From NCBI RefSeq assembly GCF_009930795.1, contig NZ_CP017146.1, positions 1,984,001 to 2,048,000 on the forward strand: DNA of 64,000 nt, written 5' to 3'. This stretch comes from Marisediminicola antarctica. Its GTDB lineage: Bacteria; Actinomycetota; Actinomycetes; Actinomycetales; Microbacteriaceae. Made by a program: the position numbers and the translations under genes. Positions 44,086 to 51,761 of this stretch are shown piece after piece (the first letter of the stretch is position 1; the number at the start of each line of letters is the position of its first letter). Under the pieces are notes generated by a model that was not told where the DNA came from, searched no databases, and saw only the letters and a program-made list of their open reading frames with translations.

Positions 44086-45018
44086 ATGCCCGAGCACGAA
44101 AACAAGAACGAGGATAAGAACGAGTCCAAGACCGAGACCGAGACCGAGAACAAGAACAAGAATGTGCCCGAGAACAAACGCGAGGACAAGAACAAGACCA
44201 AGAACGAGCCCGAGCCCGAGCCCGAGAGCAGGAACCGGATCCGCATCTGGATAGCCGGTCACCCCCTCATCGCCTTCTTCCTCCTCGCCGACGCTATCTC
44301 GTGGACCCTCTGGGGGCTCGCCGCGCTCGGCGGCGGTCAGGTCGTCTTCCTCCTCGGCGGGCTCGGCCCGTTCGCGGCCGCCCTTATCGTGACCGCGACA
44401 CGGGCAACGGCGCAAACCTGGCTTCGAAGCCTGCTCGTCTGGCGGGTGAACCCCGTCTACTACACGATCGCCCTGCTTCTGCCGGTCGCAATCTACGCCG
44501 TCATCAACCTCGTGCTCGTCGTGCTGGGTGAGGTCCCCGACCTGAGCCGCCTCGACGGGCTCGCACCGGCGTATTTCGGCACCTTTGTGATGGTCGCCAC
44601 GATCGGCGGCGGACTCGAGGAACCCGGATGGCGCGGCTTCGCCCTCCCCGAACTGCAGCGGCTGCGATCGCCGGTCTCGGCGACCCTTATCCTCGGCCTC
44701 GCCTGGGGGATCTGGCATGTTCCGCTCTACGGTCCGCTCGGCTTCATCGTGCCGCTCGTGCTGGCGTTCTTCTACACCTGGCTCTACAACCGCACCGGGA
44801 GCGTGCTCGTCTGCCTCCTTTTCCACGGCAGCTTCACTCCTGCGCAGGACTACCTGACCCTCGTTCCGGATGCCGCGGTCGTCGACGTCGTGATCCTCGG
44901 CACCTACGTGGCTGCCGCCCTCGCGCTGACCCTGGCGACCCGTGGACGCCTGGGGCTTCCGCGTGCGGCCCCCGAGAGTCAACTTCCTCCCCGGCACTCG
45001 CTCCCCTCCCTGCTCTGA
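44086..45018 (+). CDS. CPBP-family intramembrane protease with K/E/N-rich tail
   Basis: 310 aa. Residues 1-50 are almost only Lys, Glu, Asn, Asp, Thr and Pro, in short repeats (EDKNESKTETE...). Residues 55-290 hold about eight hydrophobic segments with the CPBP/Abi motifs: GGGLEEPGWRGFALPELQ (EExxxR), ILGLAWGIWHVPL and CLLFHGSFTP. CPBP proteins are glutamic-type intramembrane proteases, some giving bacteriocin self-immunity. The charged tail is unusual and predicted cytoplasmic. Confidence 0.82.
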   Translation: MPEHENKNEDKNESKTETETENKNKNVPENKREDKNKTKNEPEPEPESRNRIRIWIAGHPLIAFFLLADAISWTLWGLAALGGGQVVFLLGGLGPFAAALIVTATRATAQTWLRSLLVWRVNPVYYTIALLLPVAIYAVINLVLVVLGEVPDLSRLDGLAPAYFGTFVMVATIGGGLEEPGWRGFALPELQRLRSPVSATLILGLAWGIWHVPLYGPLGFIVPLVLAFFYTWLYNRTGSVLVCLLFHGSFTPAQDYLTLVPDAAVVDVVILGTYVAAALALTLATRGRLGLPRAAPESQLPPRHSLPSLL

Positions 45019-45044
45019 GAGGACGCTGACGAAAGGACCCACGG

Positions 45045-45293
45045 ATGCCCAGCGGCTCGAGCCATTCCTTCGACGTGCACCCCGACAGTGCCAACAGAAA
45101 CAGTGCGAACAGAAAGGCCCCACTCGCCGTCGTCACCCAGACCCTCGTCTATCGCGTCGCCATGGTCATCCTGGTCCGCGTCGTCCGACTCCTGGCCGCG
45201 ATCACGCGGGCTACCGATGCGGCACTCCCGCAACCTGAGGCGCCGAGGACCTCAAGCGGAGGCCTGCACCATCCGCACTGCGCGGCGAACTGA
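45045..45293 (+). CDS. Possible 82-aa membrane-associated protein
   Basis: ATG at 45045 follows GAAAGGA by eight bases. One hydrophobic stretch (VVTQTLVYRVAMVILVRVVRLLAAI) between Ser/Asn- and Pro-rich ends. No family; it lies 26 bp after the CPBP gene and could be coupled to it, or be chance. Confidence 0.3.
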   Translation: MPSGSSHSFDVHPDSANRNSANRKAPLAVVTQTLVYRVAMVILVRVVRLLAAITRATDAALPQPEAPRTSSGGLHHPHCAAN

Positions 45294-45318
45294 TCGTTGA
45301 GGAAAAACCCAATGCCGA

Positions 45319-45346
45319 GACTTGATGCGCGCACGTGTATTCAACG
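45319..45346 (+). repeat. Island repeat motif, copy 2
   Basis: GACTTGATGCGC, three bases, then CGTGTATTCAACG. One mismatch to copy 3 in the second half. Confidence 0.75.
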
Positions 45347-45604
45347 CTTAGGTCTCAAGGTAGGTCTGGGTGTACTTCCCCGGCAAAGCCCGGCGCCTCG
45401 CCCGTCAGGGAGAAGCCCAACAGTAGCGATTTCGAACAGCAGGTTTCACGGTTTTTTCCTCGCCGCCACGTGAACGCCGTGCTGTCGCAAAAGTCCCCGG
45501 AGCGTTCGTGGCTGCACGGCGAGCCAAGGTCCAAGGTGGCGGAGCAGTTTGGCAACCGAAGGTTGACGATCTCTCAACGGAGGCAATAGGGCCTCCTCAT
45601 GGGG

Positions 45605-45644
45605 ATGGGGAGACTCTGCTCGTGCTCAACAGATGTCTCCCCAT
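45605..45644. other. Imperfect hairpin
   Basis: ATGGGGAGAC (45605-45614) pairs with GTCTCCCCAT (45635-45644); inside it TCTG pairs with CAGA. No U tract on either side, so an RNA element is as likely as a terminator. Confidence 0.5.
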
Positions 45645-45920
45645 GCTGGCCCGTTTCAACCCTTCGGCGAGGCGCCGCCTTTCATGCCCTTATCGCTCTC
45701 TCCAGGTCTTCCCCGTGAGATTTGGGGAGGTGCGCTCAGTCCGTGAGCGCTCTCTGGCGCTTCGGTGCGAGAACGACCCCTCGGCCACTCACGAAGTCGG
45801 TGCCTGCTGATTGCTCTCCGTTATCCGGTACGGCTCCAGCTTTGGCCAGCGTATTTTGACGCTCCATTGTAGCGCCTTACACGTACCGTGAGGGGCCTTT
45901 TCTTTCCGCATTTCTTCGCT

Positions 45921-48900
45921 CTAAATGGCGAACTTCTTCGGCTGCCGCCCCGGCCTGTGGATGGCGAGTCTCAGTTCGCCGTCCTCCCACTCGAGCCATA
46001 CGGTGAAGCTGCTGTTGAGCGGCAGATCGAGTACCTCGCTGCCAGCGACCATCGTGTAGGCGAGGGGTTCGTCGATCGTGCGGTCCGCCCGGCGGATCGC
46101 ATCGAAGTTCAGGCTCGGCACTAACGGGGTTGACTCGATCGTGAACCATGGCGAAATCCGCACCGCATCGTTCACGCCGAGCTGGCCGCGGTCGATCGTA
46201 CCCACCTGGAGCCGCGGCGCGCCTGCGACGGCCTGCAGCGTCGGGATAGGGATCTGCACGCTGTCTGGAGTGTCCAAGTTGAATGGCAGCAGCTTGAACC
46301 CCGAGACGTCGACCAGAGACCGCGACAACTGCGCGGTGTTCAGCTCGAAGTCGATCTCCTGCATTGCGAGGGGCAGCACCTGTCGGGTCGCGCTGGCCAG
46401 GCGAGCGCCCAGCGCCCAACTTCCGTGGAGCGCCGCGCGGGCCAGCAGTGCGCTCGCGTCGAGTTTCGCCTCCACCCTCAGGTCCACCTCGAGGTATAAC
46501 CCAGCGACGTTGATCCCGCCCGGCAGCTGCGACGGAGTCAGGCTGAGCGCGAACCGGGTGTGGCCCGATACCGCCACCCCGCTGGGCCGAAGACTGACCT
46601 TGCCGCCGAGCCAGGGCCGGTTGCCCCAGAGAAGTTCGCCCTCCATGTTTGCCGTGAGCTGCCCGTTGCGCTTCTTGCGGATCCCGCCCGTGCCCCGCAC
46701 CTCGGCCCGGCCGGCTTTGATCGAGCCTGTTCCCGCCAGATCAAAGGCCGGGGAAAGCCGGCGGGACAGGTCGATCGATCCCCTCATGGCCAGCTTGAGC
46801 CTCGAACCGGGAATCAGCCAGTCCTTGCTGTCCAGCGTGGCCTCGAACTCAGCGCTGTCTTGCGTTACCAGGCCGCGCACCCCGACAAATGGCTGCCCCA
46901 TGATGTCAAGCGAGCCGTTGCCCGCGAGGGCGAATGCGGGCCCGGGCCCAATCCGCCCCTCGCACGCCAGCCCCAAGCGCAGTGCGGGTCCGCCGTTGTG
47001 GTTGCCCACCTCGTAGCGCAGGGTACCCCCCGCGAACGCGTGCGCCTGGCTCACATCAGCCCAGCCGCGGATCTCGGCCGCGCCGTTGAACAGGGCGATC
47101 CGTGCGTTGCCCGCCAGGGCGAACTTTCCGTCGCTGTGGAGCTGCAGGCGCGCGGGGGAAAGAGTGAGCTGGCGGCCCGCGGCGATGCCGGCGCCGGATG
47201 TGATGCCGTTGATCCGGCGCAGCTCGACAGGGTCGGCCGCGTATTGCGCCGCGATCGACTCGACCGTCTCGCCCGCGGCGACGACGTGGGGAATGTTGCC
47301 GAGCGTGACGCGGAGGATCGCGCCCCCCAGTGGCCGCCAGTCCGCGGTCCCTTCCGCCTTCAGGTTGGCGGTCACGCTCCCGCGGCGCGACCGGCCGGCA
47401 AGCTCCATCCGTGCGGTGGCCCGCAACGGGAGTTGCGTCTCGATGCCCAGCACGCTCAGTCGGAGCGGTTCGGTGCTGAGCCCCGATACGAATGCGAACG
47501 ATCCGTCGTCGAACAGGTAACCCACGAATCGGAATCGCTGTCCCGCGAATACTTTGACATAAGCACCGGCGAAGACACCCGCCGCGCCCTGGGGCACGGG
47601 CGGAAGAGCGTCGAGATCACCCTCCGTGAAAGATTTGAACTCGCGGCCGGTGAGCAGCTCTTCTGCTCCGGCCTCCGCGGCGACGCGCGTGCCCTTCGCG
47701 GGGATATTGCCGTTGAGGGTGCGGGCATTGTCCAGCGGAGGCAGGCTGAGGGGCCTAGCAGGATCGGGCGCGAGCAGGGGTTGTGCGGCAACGGGCTGCG
47801 GGCCCTGCGTGCGCGCGCGGAACGCTGCCTGGGCCTCCTCGGGCGTGATCAGCAGGAGGACGACGCGCGCCTCGAACCCGGCGAACGCGCCGTGGGTGCG
47901 GAACTTGCGCAACTCCGGTGGGAGCAGGTGCATCAGCGCGGCAAAGTCGGGCTGCAGGTCGAGCCGCTTCAGCCGGTCGAGCAGGGCTTGCGCGTTGCGC
48001 GTCAGGTCGTCGGCGGCCTGCCCTGCCGCCTCAACCAGCGGAAGAACCTGCTGGAAGAAGGAGATCACGTCTCCCAGGTTGAGCGTCACGTTGAGCGGCT
48101 TGTCGACGACGCCCTCCAACGCTGGGAAGAGTTGCCGCGCCCACTCGGGCGCGCGGACGACCGCGTCGGTCAAACTGACCCGCAGCAGGCTCGCGAGCGC
48201 CCCGTGTGGGTTCAATTCTAGGAGCGGATCGGAGAGCAGCCCGAGCACTTCGAAGACGATCATCGGGTTCGCGCTTGGGAAGGGCCGCTGCAGGTTGAAG
48301 TTGATCCCGAATCCGGCCACCCGCATGTTCACGCACAGGTTTTCGAAGTACGGCGCGGACGGGTCTGCCAGAAACGGGATGGGAATGGGGGTGCCGCTGC
48401 TCATAATGCCGGCCATCCACAGCAGATCATCCGCGACGAGGGTCATGCCCAGGCGCGCGTTGCCGATGTCGAGTGCGGCTGCCAGGTGCACGTTGGGGAT
48501 CGGCAGGATCGTGAAAAGGGGCGAGAAGGCGATGCGCCGCAGTTGGTCGTGATAGATGCCCTTCGCAATGAGCTGGAGTCCGTCGTTCGTGGGGATGCAC
48601 CCCAGCGCGGACGCGAGGCCGCTGGAGCCTGGCGCGCGCATGTCCAGGTCGAAGCGGAGCATTGGTGCCGGGAAGGTGATAGCGCCGAGGGTTACGGGGA
48701 TGAGGTCTAGCTTGACCGACAGCGCGGTGAAGCGCGGTGGCCGGATGCCGAACCCGATCTCGTCAGAGGTATCGAGGTCCTCCACAAAACGAGGCGGCAG
48801 CACGAGTCGGCCGTCGAAGGCGAACGCCAGCGAGTTCATCGTGTACCCGTAGCCGATGAGGAGCTTGCCGATCTCCACCGAGCCGCCGGCGTAGCGGCCA

Positions 48901-51737
48901 AGATCAGGCAGGGGGATGGGCTGGTCCGATTCGAACGCGAAGTAGACCGTCTCAGGCGAGATACCCAGGCCCAGCTCGATGCCTGCAAGCCAGTGCAGCG
49001 GGTGATCGGGGTCCGCATCGAAGTCACCGGAGAATCCCGCTGTGCCCTCAAGCGCCAAGTCCGACGGATTGTCCAGGGGCAGCACGAACGACGCGGTCCG
49101 AATCACCAGATAGGTCGGGTTGGGCGTGTTGAACGGGCTGGTCATCGCGTTGAGCACGCCGCAGACCTCCCCGGTGTAGGTGCGGTACGCATCCTTTGCG
49201 CCGTCCGAGCCGAGCCGCTCCCGGATCGCACCGATCGCGCCCAGAAGTGCCTTCCTCATACCCAATTCGGTGAGTGCGCGGCGCTCCGCAGAGGTGCGCG
49301 GCTCGCCCAGGCCCGTGATCTGAGCCTCGAGCGCGTGGAAAAATGCGATCCAGTCCGCGTCCGTCCTGAGCGCATCGACCTCTGCTTTGGTAAGGGGGAA
49401 CTGCGGCACGGCGAGGGGGATGCGCAGGTCCTGTATGCCCAGCCGGATCTCCTGCTCCGAGAATCCGAGCGCAACTTCCTGCGCCACGCCGGCGGCGAAC
49501 AGATCTGTCACGAGGTCGAATCTCAGGCCGCCGGGCAGTGCGGGGTCGATGGTCCCGGCCTTGAGCGCGATGCGCTTCAGCCCAAACCCGACCTCCACGT
49601 CCAGCCCCGAGCCAGGCGGCTCCGCGGATTGCGCGGCCAGGGCTCCCAGCATCTCAAGGATGCCGAAGCGCAGGTCCGCATCGTCGAACGTGCCCACGAG
49701 CTCCGCCGCGGTCTTCGACCCGGCGAAGTGGATCACGACGGAGACGTCCCCACTCAGGACGAACTGACGCAGGTGTGTGAAGAGTGCTTCGATGGGCACA
49801 GCGCTGGGTGTCCCCGCGGGGAGCTGCGGCGGCCGCAGTACGAACCGGCCAGAGATTTCCAGCGCACCGTTGCCCCCGCCACCCGCGGCGACGTCCAGCT
49901 TAAAGAGGTCCAGCGACAAGGCGATAGCGGGTTCCGTGGTGGGCAAAAACGGGAAGTTCAAGCCCACGTCGATTGGGTTCTCCAGAATGAGATTCATGTA
50001 CGGTTCGTTCGCTCCCGTCTGCGGGTTCTGCAGCCCAGCTTCGAGAGTTAGCTTCATCCACTCTTCTGCGGATGTCCCGCCGTCGAATACGACGAGGCCG
50101 CCCGGCAGGTTGCGCACCGCGGCGGGCAGCTGGGCCTCGAGGCTGGCCGAGATCCGGCCCGGGAAGGGGTTGCCCGCGGCCTGGGCCTGAAATGTCGCGG
50201 CATCGGCAAACGCGGCGTTGAACGCCACGACAAGGTTGCGCACGGGTGGCCGGAACTCGGGGGGGAGGAACCGCCACAGTGGTGTCGGATCGTCCACGTT
50301 CGCGGCAAACCGCAGGGAAAGCGCGCCGGCGCGCCAGCGGATGGTGGCAACCACCGTGGCATCGTCGGGCGGCAGTGGAAACTGCGGCGGCAGCGAGGCC
50401 AACCCGAGTCGCGCGCTCAGATCGCTCCAGGTGTAGCGCGCAGCGAGATAGAAATCCTCGAGCTGCGTCGCGCCGTCCCCCTTGACCCGTGTCACGACGC
50501 GCAATTCGGCGTCGTCCATTTGGCCCAAGGGCCCGAGGTTTAGCCCTCGTAGTTGGAACGAAAAATCCGTGCCCGAAGAGGTGCACTCCAGCCGCACCTC
50601 CACCTCGTCGACGTTGAGATTGAGCCCGGGCAGCCGAACCTCGAACCCGGCCTGACCTTCAGCGCCGAACCCCGCCTCGCGCAACTCACCCAGCAGCCGC
50701 AGGTGGGTCATGGTGATCCGTTCGCCAGCGCTCCCTAGGTCGATCTGGAGCGGCCCGGAGGGGTGGGTTTCCACCAGGGCGGTGGTCAGGAATGTGGCGT
50801 CCGGCGCGATTTCCAGCGAGAACGTCGTCTTGAGCAGCCCACTAACGAGGGGCAGCCTCATGACGGCTTCCGCCTCGATCGACTCCGGGACGTTCTGGAC
50901 GACGCGGCCTGTCGCCCTCGCAAGCGCAACCGAGAGCGCGCCTTCGAACAGGGTGCCACGCAGTTCGGACGCGGGCAGGATCTCCCCGTTTGCGATCGCC
51001 ACGTTCCACGAGTGGTCGAACTCGAAACTGATCCCGTCGGCGTCGACCGCTATATGCGTCAGCTCAAGCCGCAGCCCAGCTTCGGCGGAGGCCCGCCTGT
51101 GGAACTGGGGTAGCCACAGCAGCAGTGCCTTCTCCGCATAGACCCCGTGAAATGTCGCGCCGCCCAGAAGCTCGTGAATGGCGCCGTTGGCGAATGTGTC
51201 GCCCAGGTCGAGCTGGCAGTTTTCCAGCGCCATGACGAGCCCGGTCTCGCCGACCATGAACGGGGGGATCGTGTAGTTGTATAGGTCGATGCGCAGCACC
51301 TGGTCATCGAAGAACGTCAGGGTCGCGTCGGCCTGCGCGGTGAACGCCTCCTCGAGCACGACCTTGCGCTCCAGATCGTAGCGGCGCAGGAGGGGCTGGT
51401 TGAGGCGAATGGCTAAACGCAGGTCGTAAAGCTGCAGGGTTCCGCCGCTGCCGAGCGTGAGGCGGCCCCGCAGCGAGGTGAAGCCCGGCTCGCTCACGGC
51501 CAGCAGGACCGACACGATGGGGATTTGTGGGACACCAATCACGGTCTCGCCCTCGACGGCGAGTGCCAGTGAGATCACCTGGCGACCCGCAGGGTCCGCG
51601 GCCACCCTCAGGTCGCGCACGTGCACGCGGTCCATCACCGAGAGGTCGTGCTGGTCGACACCTGCCAGGAATTGCTCCGCGCCGGGGATGAGGGGCACGA
51701 ACTCCCGCAAGGGCCCCAGCGTGAGGTATTCGGCCAT
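45921..51737 (-). CDS. Giant 1938-aa beta-rich protein with embedded LysM-like domain
   Basis: Starts at ATG 51737 with AAAGGAGCG upstream. There is no signal peptide or membrane helix at the N-terminus (AEYLTLGPLREFVPLIPG). Most of the length is a succession of amphipathic beta-type stretches (for example LDLGDTFANGAIHELLGGA, GLDVEVGFGLKRIALKAG, FEATLDSKDWLIPGS), giving a long solenoid or tube-like look. A LysM-like segment (HVVAAGETVESIAAQYA...ADPVELRRING) lies at about 1483-1526. The style resembles large proteins annotated DUF6603, which I cannot confirm. Second gene of an operon with the 957-aa gene, 24 bp downstream of it. Function unknown. Confidence 0.8.
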   Translation of the reverse strand: MAEYLTLGPLREFVPLIPGAEQFLAGVDQHDLSVMDRVHVRDLRVAADPAGRQVISLALAVEGETVIGVPQIPIVSVLLAVSEPGFTSLRGRLTLGSGGTLQLYDLRLAIRLNQPLLRRYDLERKVVLEEAFTAQADATLTFFDDQVLRIDLYNYTIPPFMVGETGLVMALENCQLDLGDTFANGAIHELLGGATFHGVYAEKALLLWLPQFHRRASAEAGLRLELTHIAVDADGISFEFDHSWNVAIANGEILPASELRGTLFEGALSVALARATGRVVQNVPESIEAEAVMRLPLVSGLLKTTFSLEIAPDATFLTTALVETHPSGPLQIDLGSAGERITMTHLRLLGELREAGFGAEGQAGFEVRLPGLNLNVDEVEVRLECTSSGTDFSFQLRGLNLGPLGQMDDAELRVVTRVKGDGATQLEDFYLAARYTWSDLSARLGLASLPPQFPLPPDDATVVATIRWRAGALSLRFAANVDDPTPLWRFLPPEFRPPVRNLVVAFNAAFADAATFQAQAAGNPFPGRISASLEAQLPAAVRNLPGGLVVFDGGTSAEEWMKLTLEAGLQNPQTGANEPYMNLILENPIDVGLNFPFLPTTEPAIALSLDLFKLDVAAGGGGNGALEISGRFVLRPPQLPAGTPSAVPIEALFTHLRQFVLSGDVSVVIHFAGSKTAAELVGTFDDADLRFGILEMLGALAAQSAEPPGSGLDVEVGFGLKRIALKAGTIDPALPGGLRFDLVTDLFAAGVAQEVALGFSEQEIRLGIQDLRIPLAVPQFPLTKAEVDALRTDADWIAFFHALEAQITGLGEPRTSAERRALTELGMRKALLGAIGAIRERLGSDGAKDAYRTYTGEVCGVLNAMTSPFNTPNPTYLVIRTASFVLPLDNPSDLALEGTAGFSGDFDADPDHPLHWLAGIELGLGISPETVYFAFESDQPIPLPDLGRYAGGSVEIGKLLIGYGYTMNSLAFAFDGRLVLPPRFVEDLDTSDEIGFGIRPPRFTALSVKLDLIPVTLGAITFPAPMLRFDLDMRAPGSSGLASALGCIPTNDGLQLIAKGIYHDQLRRIAFSPLFTILPIPNVHLAAALDIGNARLGMTLVADDLLWMAGIMSSGTPIPIPFLADPSAPYFENLCVNMRVAGFGINFNLQRPFPSANPMIVFEVLGLLSDPLLELNPHGALASLLRVSLTDAVVRAPEWARQLFPALEGVVDKPLNVTLNLGDVISFFQQVLPLVEAAGQAADDLTRNAQALLDRLKRLDLQPDFAALMHLLPPELRKFRTHGAFAGFEARVVLLLITPEEAQAAFRARTQGPQPVAAQPLLAPDPARPLSLPPLDNARTLNGNIPAKGTRVAAEAGAEELLTGREFKSFTEGDLDALPPVPQGAAGVFAGAYVKVFAGQRFRFVGYLFDDGSFAFVSGLSTEPLRLSVLGIETQLPLRATARMELAGRSRRGSVTANLKAEGTADWRPLGGAILRVTLGNIPHVVAAGETVESIAAQYAADPVELRRINGITSGAGIAAGRQLTLSPARLQLHSDGKFALAGNARIALFNGAAEIRGWADVSQAHAFAGGTLRYEVGNHNGGPALRLGLACEGRIGPGPAFALAGNGSLDIMGQPFVGVRGLVTQDSAEFEATLDSKDWLIPGSRLKLAMRGSIDLSRRLSPAFDLAGTGSIKAGRAEVRGTGGIRKKRNGQLTANMEGELLWGNRPWLGGKVSLRPSGVAVSGHTRFALSLTPSQLPGGINVAGLYLEVDLRVEAKLDASALLARAALHGSWALGARLASATRQVLPLAMQEIDFELNTAQLSRSLVDVSGFKLLPFNLDTPDSVQIPIPTLQAVAGAPRLQVGTIDRGQLGVNDAVRISPWFTIESTPLVPSLNFDAIRRADRTIDEPLAYTMVAGSEVLDLPLNSSFTVWLEWEDGELRLAIHRPGRQPKKFAI

Positions 51738-51761
51738 TTTCGTTCGCTCCTTTCGGCTCGC

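Larger units (their letters stand above)
45294..45920. other. Structured non-coding stretch with island repeat
   Basis: About 630 bases between convergent genes. It holds copy 2 of the island repeat (45319), an imperfect 14-bp hairpin at 45605-45644 and a GCGCTCA/TGAGCGC hairpin near 45731-45749. Small open frames are not supported. Confidence 0.5.

Noticed and set aside
43516-45123. 535-codon minus-strand frame
   Set aside because: Its first three quarters are antisense to the CPBP gene; only the last part (below 43880) looks protein-like and was treated as part of a degraded region.
46560-48221. 553-codon plus-strand frame inside the giant gene
   Set aside because: Shadow with charged GC-rich composition; the minus frame has ribosome sites, a LysM-like domain and continuous protein-like pattern.
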